Origin: JAEZPW01 sp035629075
Lineage (GTDB): Bacteria; Acidobacteriota; Terriglobia; Terriglobales; Acidobacteriaceae
Assembly: GCA_035629075.1 (NCBI GenBank)
Contig: DASPIK010000013.1
Coordinates: 1 to 64,000, forward strand
Reading direction: 5' to 3'
Length of the DNA: 64,000 nucleotides
The notes beneath the pieces were generated by a model. It did no database searches and was not told the origin of the DNA. It saw only the letters and a list, made by a program, of their open reading frames with translations. Position numbers and translations under genes: made by a program. Of this stretch, positions 24,057-33,442 are shown in pieces; within the stretch, counting starts at the first letter, position 1, and the number at the start of each line of letters is the position of its first letter.

Positions 24057-26516
24057 ATGAAGATCGCAACGGCGGTTCTCCTCGTTCTCATGTCCGCGAC
24101 GCCCCTGCTTTCCCAATGGCAGTCCGTCGGCGATGTCAACAGCGTCACCCATGTACCAGGTGGGATCGAACTGCGCACTTCAGGCGCGACAGTTCGCGTA
24201 ACGGCGTTAAGTCCATCGGTGGTTCGGGTTCGCTACGCGAAGGGAGATTCCCTGCCCAAACGCGACTCTTTTGCGGTCGTAGAAAACACTGGATTCACCG
24301 CGCCTTCGACAAACCCGAAAGAATCTGCTGATGCGATTGAGTTCAGCACGGGCAAGTTGATAGTGCGCGTGGAAAAGGCTTCGGCGCGAGTAGTGTTTCT
24401 TTCGCCGGACAACAAGGTGATGTTGCAGGATCACCCGAATTATCCAGTCGTTTGGAACGGCTCTGAGTTTCGCGTCTACAAGTCAATGCCTGCGGACGAG
24501 CACTACTTCGGCCTCGGAGATAAGGCAGGGCCGCTCGACCATCGCGATTCCGCATTCACGATGTGGAATATGGACGCTTTCGGCTGGCAGCAAGGCACCG
24601 ATCCTGTCTACAAATCGATTCCCTTCTTCATCGGAATGCGCGGTGGGGCGGCATACGGGGTATTCCTCGACAATACGTGGCGCAGCAGCTTCGATTTCGG
24701 CAAACAGTCTCGTGACTATCTTTCGTTCGGATCGGACGGTGGTGACCTCGATTACTACTTTTTCTACGGTCCTGATCCGAAGCAGGTCATATCGGACTAC
24801 ACGGCTCTGACGGGACGCATGCCGTTGCCGCCGCTATTTGCGCTCGGGTTTCAACAGTCGCGCTACAGTTACTATCCGGAATCACGCGTTCGCCGGATCG
24901 CTTCGGAGCTCCGCAAACGTAAGATTCCTGCTGACGTCATCTACCTCGACATTCATTACCTCGATCGCTTCACTCCGTTCACGCTCAACAAGGAGTACTT
25001 TCCTGATTTCGCCAAAATGGTCGGCGACCTAGCTCAGCAGAACCTTAAGGTCGTTACGATCGTTGATTTGCATCTGGCGAACCGGAAAGGTTACCGCCCG
25101 TTTGAGGAAGGCGCAGCGGGTGATCATTTTCTCAAGGATCCTGACGGGTCCACCTACGTCGCTCCGGTCTGGCCCGGGCCCAGTGTCTTCCCGGACTTCA
25201 CGCGCGAAGCTACGCGTCGCTGGTTCGGAACCCTCTACCGCGAACTCGTCGGCATGGGTGTGCGTGGTATCTGGAACGACATGAACGAGCCCGCCATTTT
25301 CGAGACTCCGACAAAAACGATGCCGCTCGATACAGTTCATCGCGTGGACGTATCCGGGGGCGGTGAGCGCAAGACCAGTCATCGCGAGATCCACAACGTA
25401 GTTGGCCACGAGAATGTCCACGCCACCTACGATGGTCTGCTGAAGCTTCAGCCCGACTCGCGGCCGTTCGTTCTGACGCGTGCGGCATTTGCCGGCAGCC
25501 AGCGCTACGCGGCAACGTGGACCGGAGACAACCAGGCCACGTGGTCACACTACGGCATGACATTGCCAACCCTGCTGAGCCTTGGTCTGTCGGGTTATAC
25601 GTTTGTCGGGAATGACGTGGGCGGCTTCGATGGCAGTCCGACTGCCGACTTGCTCACCCGCTGGATGCAGGTCGGAGCATTCACGCCGCTCTTCCGTAAT
25701 CACACTGCCTTTGGTACTCGCGACCAGGAACCATGGGTCCACGGCCCCGAGCACGAGGCGATCCGCCGCCGGTTCATCGAAGCCCGATACCGGCTGCTGC
25801 CGTACATCTACACACTTTTCGAGGAAAGTTCACGCACTGGCACACCCGTCATGCGCCCGCTATTCCTGGAGTTTCCTAAGGAGCAGGACGTGGCCACCAT
25901 TGGCACTCAGTTCATGTTCGGCCCGGGTCTGCTGGTCGCGCCCAAATTGACAGAGATGCTCGACCCATATCCGATCGTGTTGCCCAAAGGCGACTGGTAC
26001 GACTATTGGACAGGTCTGCGCGTTGAACATCCCGCTTCTCCAGCTAGAACGCCTGGCGGCGGGACGAGGCTAACGGCGGAGCCATCGCTCGGGGAAATGC
26101 CTGTGTTCGTGCGGGCGGGTGCCATCATTCCACATCAGCCGCTAGTTCAATCAACGGAAGAGACTCCCAACGGTCCACTTGAATTGCGCGTTTATCCCGG
26201 TTCGAACTGCAACGGGACGGTCTATGCCGATGACGGCAAGAGTTTCGAGTACCGTAAAGGCCAATTTTTCCGTCAGCGCTTCACGTGTGACTTGACCCCA
26301 AAATCGATACAAGTTGACATGTCGGCGCCTACCGGGTCGTTTGTTCCGTGGTGGAAACAGGTAGCCCTCACGATCTACGGTACCCAGGGTGCGCCGAAAG
26401 AGGTGAAACTCGGCACGAGGCTTTTATCAGACTGGAAATATGACCCGGCGTCGAAATCATTGAGCGTAACCGTTCCGGTTTCGCGAGAAAAAATGGAACT
26501 CACAGTCGGGTACTGA
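24057..26516 (+). CDS. Exported GH31 alpha-glucosidase-type glycoside hydrolase
   Basis: This is an 819-residue secreted glycoside hydrolase that removes terminal alpha-linked sugars, such as glucose or xylose. Residues 1-20 form a signal peptide (MKIATAVLLVLMSATPLLSQ). An N-terminal beta-domain is followed by the GH31 (beta/alpha)8 barrel. The nucleophile is Asp408 in WNDMNEP. The segments VIYLDIHYLD and GNDVGGFDGSP, and the His in FRNHTAFGTR, define the active site. A C-terminal beta-domain ends at 26516. The frame extends far upstream, but the ATG at 24057 gives the signal peptide. It is followed by a strong terminator. Confidence 0.93.
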   Translation: MKIATAVLLVLMSATPLLSQWQSVGDVNSVTHVPGGIELRTSGATVRVTALSPSVVRVRYAKGDSLPKRDSFAVVENTGFTAPSTNPKESADAIEFSTGKLIVRVEKASARVVFLSPDNKVMLQDHPNYPVVWNGSEFRVYKSMPADEHYFGLGDKAGPLDHRDSAFTMWNMDAFGWQQGTDPVYKSIPFFIGMRGGAAYGVFLDNTWRSSFDFGKQSRDYLSFGSDGGDLDYYFFYGPDPKQVISDYTALTGRMPLPPLFALGFQQSRYSYYPESRVRRIASELRKRKIPADVIYLDIHYLDRFTPFTLNKEYFPDFAKMVGDLAQQNLKVVTIVDLHLANRKGYRPFEEGAAGDHFLKDPDGSTYVAPVWPGPSVFPDFTREATRRWFGTLYRELVGMGVRGIWNDMNEPAIFETPTKTMPLDTVHRVDVSGGGERKTSHREIHNVVGHENVHATYDGLLKLQPDSRPFVLTRAAFAGSQRYAATWTGDNQATWSHYGMTLPTLLSLGLSGYTFVGNDVGGFDGSPTADLLTRWMQVGAFTPLFRNHTAFGTRDQEPWVHGPEHEAIRRRFIEARYRLLPYIYTLFEESSRTGTPVMRPLFLEFPKEQDVATIGTQFMFGPGLLVAPKLTEMLDPYPIVLPKGDWYDYWTGLRVEHPASPARTPGGGTRLTAEPSLGEMPVFVRAGAIIPHQPLVQSTEETPNGPLELRVYPGSNCNGTVYADDGKSFEYRKGQFFRQRFTCDLTPKSIQVDMSAPTGSFVPWWKQVALTIYGTQGAPKEVKLGTRLLSDWKYDPASKSLSVTVPVSREKMELTVGY

Positions 26517-26549
26517 CGTACTTTCGATTAGACGATCGCTAAAGGGCCC

Positions 26550-26575
26550 TTGGGGTGAGCTCCGGCTCACCCCAA
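26550..26575. terminator. Bidirectional terminator between GH31 and the serine hydrolase
   Basis: TTGGGGTGAGC (26550-26560) pairs with GCTCACCCCAA (26565-26575) across a four-base loop, followed by TCTTTTCT. It lies 33 bp after the GH31 stop and 21 bp before the end of the convergent gene. Confidence 0.85.
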
Positions 26576-26596
26576 TCTTTTCTGCAAATTGCTTGT

Positions 26597-28201
26597 CTAT
26601 TGTGCCGCCGCAGTAGCTGCTTTCGCCGGTTTGAACAGCAAATCCTGATAGTCGAAGCTGAAATCCGCGATATCTGAAGTTGGGACCATCGTCACATGGC
26701 CGATCGTCCCCTGATTGTCCAACGCGAACGTAAGGAAAGCGTCTGGGATCGTCTTGTCGCGAAACACGACCTTGAACGTATCGTAGTGCCAGTGCTCGAG
26801 GTCGCCAATCATAGCGGGTGTACGGGTCATGCGTAGCACGAGACGTCCGTTCTCGTTGCTGATAACCGCCTTGCCGTACCAAGGATCCTGATAGTCGCCA
26901 GCGTAATTCGCCAGCGGGAGGGACGGCCTCGTATTGGCGGCGCGCTCCGCCGTCTGCTTCTTTTCGGCGGCGTGTGCTTTCGCCATGGTTTCGGCGCGTG
27001 CAGCCTTGTACGCCGTAACCCAATCGGTCGGTTCCAGACCAAGGTAGGAATCGAAGACGTGGTTGACGATCGCGGACAAGGCCCCACCCTCCTCCTGGTT
27101 CGTCAGCACGATGACTCCAAGTTTTTCTTCGGGAATCAGCGCAACCTGCGACAACATGCCGGTCAGCGCGCCTCCGTGACCAACCAGTTTCTTGCCGTGG
27201 AAGTCACGCATGGTCCAGCCCAGACCATAAGCCGAGAACTTAGCCTTCGTTGCCTTGAGCGGTGTGGGCGGTTCGGTGATCCGGATAATGGTATGTGGCG
27301 CCCACATCTCCTTTGATTGTGCTTCGCTGAAGAGCCTCTTGCCGTCAGGCAGTGCGCCAGCGTTCAACTGCGCTATCACCCACTTCGAAAGGTCGGTTAC
27401 GTTTGTTTTGACGCCTGCTGCCGCCGCCCACGTGTCGTCCTTTGTCATGGCGATGGGCGTGAGCGTTCCTTCCAGGCGCCACCCTCGAGAATGCGGCCAG
27501 GCAACGTTGTCGCCGGGCTTGAAAGTGACGGAACTGATACGGCTGGCTTTCATGCCGAGCGGAGCAAAAATGCGTTCCCGGATGAAGTCGTCCCACGTCC
27601 TCCCAGTCACCGCATGGACCACCTCGCCGGCCACGATGAACATGAGGTTGTTGTAGGCATATTTGCTGCGCAGGCTCGATTCCGGACGGATATACCGTGC
27701 ACCTGCGAGGACCTGTTCCCGCGTAAAATCCGTGTCGGGCCAGAACATAAGGTCGCCCGCCCCCAAACCCAACCCGCTGCGGTGGGTCACCAAGTCGCGA
27801 ACGGTCAACTCCCGGGTAACGTAAGCATCGTAAGTAGCAAAACTCGGGAGATACTTGGCTACGGGGTCATCCCACTTGATCTTGCCTTCGTCCACCAGGA
27901 TTGCGAGCGCAGCAGTCGTGAACGCTTTGGAATTCGACGCGATCCCGAAAAGCGTGTCGGCATCGACCGGGGCGGGTTCGCCGAGTTTTCGAACACCGTA
28001 GCCTTTGGCGACCATCACCTTGCCGTCTTTCACAATGGCAACGGCAATACCCGGCACTTCGAACTCCTTCATAGTCCGCGCCACCCACGCATCGAGATCG
28101 GGAGGTGCATTCTGGGCTGCGGCAGAAACAGCAAAAAGAAGAATGAGCAGGCACGTCAGCAGGGATGAAGCTCGGCAAAGGCGAAGTCGCATGTTCCGCA
28201 T
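26597..28201 (-). CDS. Exported beta-lactamase-fold serine hydrolase with C-terminal DUF3471-like domain
   Basis: This is a 534-residue exported protein of the class-C beta-lactamase/esterase/DD-peptidase family. The signal peptide ends near SAAAQ (residue 30). The active-site serine is Ser89 in S-N-S-K92, Tyr183-N-N185 is the Y-x-N motif, and GHGG is the KTG equivalent. A beta-rich C-terminal domain (about 420-520) resembles DUF3471. Real beta-lactamase function is unlikely, and an esterase or peptidase role is more usual for this group. The ATG at 28201 has GGAG only two bases away. The ATG at 28192 has better spacing and a cleaner signal peptide, so either is possible. Confidence 0.88.
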   Translation of the reverse strand: MRNMRLRLCRASSLLTCLLILLFAVSAAAQNAPPDLDAWVARTMKEFEVPGIAVAIVKDGKVMVAKGYGVRKLGEPAPVDADTLFGIASNSKAFTTAALAILVDEGKIKWDDPVAKYLPSFATYDAYVTRELTVRDLVTHRSGLGLGAGDLMFWPDTDFTREQVLAGARYIRPESSLRSKYAYNNLMFIVAGEVVHAVTGRTWDDFIRERIFAPLGMKASRISSVTFKPGDNVAWPHSRGWRLEGTLTPIAMTKDDTWAAAAGVKTNVTDLSKWVIAQLNAGALPDGKRLFSEAQSKEMWAPHTIIRITEPPTPLKATKAKFSAYGLGWTMRDFHGKKLVGHGGALTGMLSQVALIPEEKLGVIVLTNQEEGGALSAIVNHVFDSYLGLEPTDWVTAYKAARAETMAKAHAAEKKQTAERAANTRPSLPLANYAGDYQDPWYGKAVISNENGRLVLRMTRTPAMIGDLEHWHYDTFKVVFRDKTIPDAFLTFALDNQGTIGHVTMVPTSDIADFSFDYQDLLFKPAKAATAAAQ

Positions 28202-28214
28202 GTCTCCGTTATTC

Positions 28215-28235
28215 TCTGCACCAACGAGGTGCAGA
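28215..28235 (-). promoter_or_regulatory. Hairpin in the leader of the serine hydrolase gene
   Basis: TCTGCACC (28215-28222) pairs perfectly with GGTGCAGA (28228-28235) around a five-base loop. It lies 14 bp upstream of the start codon and just before the Shine-Dalgarno, so it could affect translation or be an operator. Confidence 0.45.
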
Positions 28236-28257
28236 TCGAAGTCGACCAGTCTTACGG

Positions 28258-28269
28258 CTTACCGGTAAG
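28258..28269. promoter_or_regulatory. 12-bp perfect palindrome upstream of the serine hydrolase gene
   Basis: CTTACCGGTAAG is a perfect dyad 57 bp upstream of the hydrolase start. It is a candidate repressor or activator site. No regulator is adjacent. Confidence 0.35.
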
Positions 28270-28347
28270 TTTTAGAGCAGGGATCGGGCCAACGCAAAAG
28301 AAATCGTTCGCTGAGTTAAATGGTAGCGCTTCGAAACGGACGCGAAA

Positions 28348-29007
28348 CTACAACTCTGCCTGGTTCGCCGTTAATTGGCGGAGTTGCGCGCGGTCTCGTG
28401 GATGAATGATCGAGAATTCCCCACCCATTCGCGTTCCGTCGACATTCCGTATCGTCGCCCGAGTACGAATCCAACTCTCACGCGCGCTGGCGCTCAGGCG
28501 AAAATGCACCGTTAGTTCCGCACCCACTGGAAAGACCTGCTGGCCGAGAAAGGCGATACCTGTCTCTGACAGGTCACATCCTTCACCAGCAAACATTTGT
28601 GGAGTGGTGTGATTACAGGCGTTCCGGACGGCCTTTCTGGCGCTTTTGTCGGCGTTTTCTGCCACTTCGACGACTCCGCCGTAACGCACTTCGAAGTGCA
28701 TAGGCAGCCGAGGAGCACGCCGACGTTCTTCGCGCGCAGGCCGCGTCGAAGGCTGTGCGAGTACGAGCGTGCCGATGAGGCAGGCGATTTCGCGGTCCAG
28801 ATAACTGGTGTACTTCTCTAACCGATTGTTTTCACACAAGGCTGATAGCCACTTCTTCTGCCTTGGGTGCAAGACGTGGCATGGGAGGATTCTGAAATTC
28901 CTAAACAGCCATAGGAGGCGGACACGTTCCCGTAGATTCGGCCGGACATAGGACAGACCGGCAGCGAATGATACGTGCAGAACCCCGCGTGTGAGTTTTT
29001 CGAGCAC
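28348..29007 (-). CDS. PilZ-domain c-di-GMP-binding protein
   Basis: This is a 219-residue protein with a C-terminal PilZ domain that should bind cyclic di-GMP. Both ligand motifs are present: the Arg motif in REERRRAPRLPM (about 91-102) and CDLSETGIAF (D-x-S-x-x-G). The N-terminal 80 residues are basic and Leu/Trp-rich (RLLWLFRNFRILPCHVL) with no clear membrane helix. The start is uncertain: GTG at 29007 is used, and no good ribosome-binding site is seen. The protein probably couples c-di-GMP to motility or polysaccharide output, but no partner gene is adjacent. It diverges from asd across 255 bp. Confidence 0.85.
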   Translation of the reverse strand: MLEKLTRGVLHVSFAAGLSYVRPNLRERVRLLWLFRNFRILPCHVLHPRQKKWLSALCENNRLEKYTSYLDREIACLIGTLVLAQPSTRPAREERRRAPRLPMHFEVRYGGVVEVAENADKSARKAVRNACNHTTPQMFAGEGCDLSETGIAFLGQQVFPVGAELTVHFRLSASARESWIRTRATIRNVDGTRMGGEFSIIHPRDRAQLRQLTANQAEL

Positions 29008-29262
29008 GATGTCCGTCGTGTTTTCGTTTTAACCACTATGCTGCGCCACATGACGATAACCATGCACCGAAGTTGATGCACGTTACGGAGGTAGCTGCCC
29101 AACCGGTGCGCGCCTATTTCGACTACCTTTCTGGAAGCCGCAATGAAGAAAAATTGTCCTGGTCGGATAGGACGATGCACCTGCACAGAGACAACTCTAC
29201 TTTCGGCTGAGTTGATTTATGATGTGGTCACACCGATACCAATCGTGGAAAGCTACTAATAA

Positions 29263-30318
29263 ATGCAGCATAAGAAGATTCCTGTAGGGATTCTGGGTGC
29301 GACCGGAATCGTAGGCCAGAGATTTATCCAAATGCTTGAACATCACCCGTGGTTCGAAGTGGCATGGCTCGCCGCTTCTGAACGATCCGCGGGACACACC
29401 TATGCGCACGCTGCGCGCTGGCGCCTCAAGACTGCCATCCCCGACAGAGTCGCGAAAATGCACGTCTCTCACCCAGATCCTGCAACGGCCCCGAAGGTGA
29501 TCTTCGCTGCGCTGGATGCTGGAATCGCTGCCGAACTCGAACCAAAGTTCGCCGAGGCTGGGTGCGCGGTCGTGTCCAACTCAAGCGCGTTGCGCATGCA
29601 CGAGGACGTACCGCTCGTAATTCCAGAGGTTAACCCGGAGCACCTTGCCCTGGTTCGAAATCAGCAGTGGCGGAAGACGTCCGGCGGTTTCGCGGTTACG
29701 AACCCCAACTGTTCGGCAATTGGTCTCGTCCTGGCGCTCGCACCGCTGCACAAGCGCTTCGGAATCGAGAAACTGTTCGTGGTTACGATGCAGGCAATCA
29801 GCGGAGCCGGGTACCCTGGAGTCGCGTCGATGGACATTCTCGGGAACGTCATTCCCTACATCGCGAAAGAAGAAGAGAAGATGGAAGCCGAGACCCGCAA
29901 ACTGCTCGGCACTCTGAACGACGGGAAGGTTACGCCGGCAGAGTTTTCCATCAGCGCACAGTGCAACCGCGTGCCAGTAGAGGATGGTCACACGGAATCC
30001 GTGTCAATCCAGTTCCGGATTAAAGCGACAGCGGAAGAGATCATTTCGGCGTGGAAGGAATTCCGGGCGTTGCCACAAGAACTTAAACTGCCCAACGCTC
30101 CCGAACAGCCAGCGTTCTACGACGCGGCGCCCGACCGCCCGCAGCCCCGCTTCGACCTCGAACGTGGCGGCGGCATGGCATCCAGCATCGGCAGGCTTCG
30201 CCCCTGCGGTCTGCTGGACTGGAAGTTCACCGTTCTGTCGCACAACACAATTCGGGGCGCCGCGGGCGCTGCACTGCTCAATGCAGAGTTATTGAAAGCC
30301 CAAGGCTATTTCGACTAG
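29263..30318 (+). CDS. asd: Aspartate-semialdehyde dehydrogenase
   Basis: This enzyme reduces aspartyl phosphate to aspartate semialdehyde, the branch point for lysine/DAP, threonine and methionine. The 351-residue protein is of the longer archaeal/fungal-like type rather than the E. coli type. It has an N-terminal GATGIVGQRF NADP motif (about 12-21), catalytic Cys150 in NPNCSAIG, and the segment QCNRVPVEDGHTESV with the substrate-binding Arg and the catalytic His. The ATG at 29263 is preceded by a weak GGAAAG. It starts the run asd-lysC-dapB-dapA. Confidence 0.94.
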   Translation: MQHKKIPVGILGATGIVGQRFIQMLEHHPWFEVAWLAASERSAGHTYAHAARWRLKTAIPDRVAKMHVSHPDPATAPKVIFAALDAGIAAELEPKFAEAGCAVVSNSSALRMHEDVPLVIPEVNPEHLALVRNQQWRKTSGGFAVTNPNCSAIGLVLALAPLHKRFGIEKLFVVTMQAISGAGYPGVASMDILGNVIPYIAKEEEKMEAETRKLLGTLNDGKVTPAEFSISAQCNRVPVEDGHTESVSIQFRIKATAEEIISAWKEFRALPQELKLPNAPEQPAFYDAAPDRPQPRFDLERGGGMASSIGRLRPCGLLDWKFTVLSHNTIRGAAGAALLNAELLKAQGYFD

Positions 30319-30386
30319 CGACGAAGAACGTACCGTGGTTCCGCCCGTCCGCAACAGGCGGAACACTGTGGAGAGAATCAGGCCCG

Positions 30387-31760
30387 ATGATCGTAATGAA
30401 GTTCGGCGGTACTTCCGTCGAGGACGCCAAAGCGATTCGAAGAGTGGCATGCATTGTGCGCGAGCGGCTTCCTCAGCGCCCTTTCGTGGTCGTAAGCGCC
30501 ATGGCCAAGGTTACGGACGCACTTGTTGCCATGTCGCGTGCTGCAGGTGAAGGCGAGCGGGACAAGGCGCTGGACGTCTCGCGCGGAGTGCGCCAGCGCC
30601 ACCACGAGGCGGCCCGGGTCTTGCTCGGCTCCGAGCAAGTGTCGGAGCTGCACGACGAAATCGAGTCGGAGTTCAATGCGCTTGATGAACTGCTGCGCGG
30701 AATCGCTGCAGTTGGCGAACTCACACCGCGCAGCACCGACAATGTGCTTTCGTATGGTGAAAGGCTTTCGAGCAAACTGGTAACGGCGGCATTCCGCTGC
30801 CATGGGCTCAATGCCGCGCTTGTCGATGCTCGGCAGGTCATGATCACCGATTCAAGCCACACTCGGGCTCTCCCGCAGTTCGAGTCGATCGAGCACGAAG
30901 TACACAGAAGAGTGCGCCCGCTCATTGAGGACGGACAGGTTCCGGTGATGGGCGGCTTCATCGGAGCTACTGCTGGGGGAGTGCCTACGACGATCGGGCG
31001 TGGCGGGTCGGACTTCTCGGCCGCCATCATTGGCGCGGCGCTCGAAGCGGACAAGATTGAGATATGGACGGACGTGGACGGCATGAAGACCACCGATCCG
31101 AACCTCTGTCCGGATGCTCGCAGAATCAAGGTCATAAGCTTCGAAGAAGCGGCTGAGTTAGCGTATTTCGGTGCGAAGGTGCTGCATCCAGCGACGCTTC
31201 TCCCGGCGATTCAGAAGAACATCCCGGTCTACGTCCTGAATTCCCGCAATCCCAATAACCAGGGGACGCGAATCCAGGCACGCGTCCCCCGCTCCAAGAA
31301 CGTCTTCAAGGCAGTTGCCGCAAAGAAACGCATCACGGTCATCGACATCGTTGCCGCTCGCATGCTCATGGCGCACGGCTTTTTGAAGTCGATCTTCGAC
31401 ATCTTCGACCGTCACCGCTGCCCTGTCGATGTGGTCTCCACGTCCGAGGTCAGTGTTTCGTTGACGGTGGATTCCAACGAGGCAATCCCAGCGATTGCGG
31501 CCGATCTGCAACACCTGGCGGACGTGAAGTACGAGGGTCGGAAAGCGATAGTTTGCTTGGTGGGCGAAAATATTCGTGGGACACCGGGAATCGCGGCGAA
31601 AATTTTTACGGCCTTGTCGGACATCAACGTCCGAATGATCTCGCAGGGAGCATCAGAGATTAACATCACGTTCGTGATCGACGAGGATCAGGTGCCCGAA
31701 GCCGTGCGCCGATTACACAACGAGTTCTTCTCCGACGTCGATCCGGAGGTCTTTGAATGA
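30387..31760 (+). CDS. lysC: Aspartate kinase
   Basis: This enzyme phosphorylates aspartate, the committed step of the aspartate pathway. The 457-residue monofunctional enzyme begins with MIVMKFGGTSVED, the amino-acid-kinase signature. GGFIGATAGGVPTTIGRGGS lies near 190-210, and the DVDGMKTTDPN segment near 230. The C-terminus holds two ACT domains (about 310-450), so feedback inhibition by lysine or threonine is likely. It starts 69 bp after asd. It overlaps dapB by four bases (ATGA), so translation is coupled. Confidence 0.94.
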   Translation: MIVMKFGGTSVEDAKAIRRVACIVRERLPQRPFVVVSAMAKVTDALVAMSRAAGEGERDKALDVSRGVRQRHHEAARVLLGSEQVSELHDEIESEFNALDELLRGIAAVGELTPRSTDNVLSYGERLSSKLVTAAFRCHGLNAALVDARQVMITDSSHTRALPQFESIEHEVHRRVRPLIEDGQVPVMGGFIGATAGGVPTTIGRGGSDFSAAIIGAALEADKIEIWTDVDGMKTTDPNLCPDARRIKVISFEEAAELAYFGAKVLHPATLLPAIQKNIPVYVLNSRNPNNQGTRIQARVPRSKNVFKAVAAKKRITVIDIVAARMLMAHGFLKSIFDIFDRHRCPVDVVSTSEVSVSLTVDSNEAIPAIAADLQHLADVKYEGRKAIVCLVGENIRGTPGIAAKIFTALSDINVRMISQGASEINITFVIDEDQVPEAVRRLHNEFFSDVDPEVFE

Positions 31761-32443
31761 ACCTGCTCTTACTGGGGCGAGGCAAAACAGGATCGCTCGT
31801 CGCGGAGGTCGCAGAACAACGGGGTCACCGCGTGACGGTTCTGGGTAGCGCCGATAACCTCGGGAACGCAGCGCTGGTCCCCGAGCGCCTTCAGGATATT
31901 GACGTGGTGATTGACTTCACCACCCCCGATGCCGTACTCGGCAACATCGAATCATGCACGCGCGCCCGTAACAACATGGTCGTTGGCACAACCGGGTGGT
32001 ACGGTGAAATCTCGGCGGTCCGTCATCTCGTTCATGAGAGTGGCATCGGGTTTATCTACGGTTCGAATTTCTCGATCGGTGTGAATCTCTTCTTTGAGTT
32101 TGCCCGCATTGCGGCCGCCGCACTCAATCACGGTTATGAAGGACACATCACCGAAATTCATCACACGCACAAGAAAGACGCGCCTTCCGGTACGGCCGTA
32201 GTCCTGAAAGAGGTTGTGACCAGCGCCTCGGGCCGGCTACTGCCGATACAGTCAGTGCGCGAAGGCGATGTCGTTGGGACACACCTTGTAACGTTCGAGT
32301 CTTCGAATGATCGAATCACACTCTCACACGAAGCTCAATCGCGTCGCGGGTTCGCCGAGGGCGCCGTACTCGCGGCGGAATGGCTATCCGGCAAGAAAGG
32401 TTTCTTTGACTTTCGCGAAGTGTTTCGCGAGATGAAGCGTTAA
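31757..32443 (+). CDS. dapB: 4-hydroxy-tetrahydrodipicolinate reductase
   Basis: This enzyme reduces HTPA (the DapA product) to tetrahydrodipicolinate. The 228-residue protein is shorter than the E. coli enzyme (about 270) but carries the key parts: GRGKTGSLVAEVAE for NAD(P)H, TTGWYGE, and the catalytic EIHHTHKKDAPSGTA. The start overlaps the lysC stop. dapA follows after 64 bp, a gap that contains a six-base hairpin. The short form is known from several non-proteobacterial phyla, and I see no sign of truncation. Confidence 0.92.
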   Translation: MNLLLLGRGKTGSLVAEVAEQRGHRVTVLGSADNLGNAALVPERLQDIDVVIDFTTPDAVLGNIESCTRARNNMVVGTTGWYGEISAVRHLVHESGIGFIYGSNFSIGVNLFFEFARIAAAALNHGYEGHITEIHHTHKKDAPSGTAVVLKEVVTSASGRLLPIQSVREGDVVGTHLVTFESSNDRITLSHEAQSRRGFAEGAVLAAEWLSGKKGFFDFREVFREMKR

Positions 32444-32450
32444 CGCCTTC

Positions 32451-32468
32451 GGAGTCCGAAAAGACTCC
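32451..32468 (+). promoter_or_regulatory. Short hairpin between dapB and dapA
   Basis: GGAGTC (32451-32456) pairs with GACTCC (32463-32468) around CGAAAA, a six-base stem. No T-run follows. It could be a processing or weak attenuation element inside the operon. Confidence 0.35.
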
Positions 32469-32507
32469 TCGGCTTTACAACTTGAAAAACCTTCCAGGAT
32501 TGTTGCG

Positions 32508-33389
32508 ATGAAATTACGTGGCTGCGGCACTGCTCTGGTGACGCCTTTCAATCAAGACGGCACGATTGATACTGACGCTCTGCGGTCCCTTGTTAGCTGG
32601 CAGGTGGAGTCTGGCATCGACTTCCTGCTGCCCTGTGGAACGACGGGCGAAACGCCAACCCTCGACAGGCATGAATGGTTGCGTGTGATTGCGATAACGA
32701 TCGAAACGGCCGCCGGGCGTGTGCCTATCCTGGCTGGCGCTACCTCCAACAGTACGCAGGATGCAGTTGACAAAGCGAAAGCGGTTGCGGCTATGCCGGG
32801 AGTCGACGCAATTCTCACTGCGTCGCCTTATTACAACAAGCCGACACAGGAAGGTCAGTACCAGCACTTCAAGGCTCTTGCCGAAGCCGTGGACAAGCCC
32901 ATCATCCTGTACAACGTGCCCGGCCGGACTGGCGCCAACATCGAACCCGCGACGCTGGCTCGCCTTGCCGAACTCCCGAACATCGTCGGCGTCAAGGAGG
33001 CCAGCGGCAGCATCGGGCAAATCGCGCAGGTGTTTAACGCGGTGCCGGAAGATTTTCTTGTATTCTCCGGTGACGATGCCATCACGTTGCCAGTAATGTC
33101 GTTGGGCGGAGTTGGCGTGATCTCCGTTGCCTCCAACGAAATCCCCCGCGAGATGGCCGACATGACGCGGGCGGCACTCGCAAATGACTGGGACTGCGCT
33201 CGGCGCATACACCGCAAGTATCTGCCGCTTATGGAGGCGAACTTCATCGAGTCCAACCCGCTGCCGGTCAAAGCCGTGCTCGCGATGATGGGCAAGATTG
33301 AAGAGGTGTATAGGCTGCCACTTGTCCCCATGAAGAAAGACACTCGTGAAAAACTCGCAGCGGTAGCAACACACGCGGGACTGATCTGA
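32508..33389 (+). CDS. dapA: 4-hydroxy-tetrahydrodipicolinate synthase
   Basis: This enzyme condenses pyruvate with aspartate semialdehyde. The 293-residue protein has the Schiff-base Lys163 (VKEASG), the YY pair in ASPYYNKPTQ near 108, and GTTGETPTL near 44-52. Family length is normal. The ATG at 32508 follows AGGA. It is the last gene of the plus-strand run before an opposite-strand pair. dapD resumes the pathway 2 kb later. Confidence 0.95.
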   Translation: MKLRGCGTALVTPFNQDGTIDTDALRSLVSWQVESGIDFLLPCGTTGETPTLDRHEWLRVIAITIETAAGRVPILAGATSNSTQDAVDKAKAVAAMPGVDAILTASPYYNKPTQEGQYQHFKALAEAVDKPIILYNVPGRTGANIEPATLARLAELPNIVGVKEASGSIGQIAQVFNAVPEDFLVFSGDDAITLPVMSLGGVGVISVASNEIPREMADMTRAALANDWDCARRIHRKYLPLMEANFIESNPLPVKAVLAMMGKIEEVYRLPLVPMKKDTREKLAAVATHAGLI

Positions 33390-33415
33390 GCGGTCTTGTA
33401 TTCTGGGGGGACACG

Positions 33416-33436
33416 GCGAGGGCGTCTCGCCCTCGC
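33416..33436. terminator. Hairpin between dapA and the glycosyltransferase
   Basis: GCGAGGGCG (33416-33424) pairs perfectly with CGCCCTCGC (33428-33436) around a TCT loop. It lies between convergent ends, seven bp before the glycosyltransferase stop. No T-run follows on the plus strand, so it may work by stability or for the minus-strand gene. Confidence 0.6.
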
Positions 33437-33442
33437 TGAAGC

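Noticed and set aside
26597..28201. True antibiotic-resistance beta-lactamase
   Set aside because: The motifs fit the broad serine-hydrolase family with a DUF3471-like tail, which is usually an esterase or peptidase. No ampR-like partner is present.
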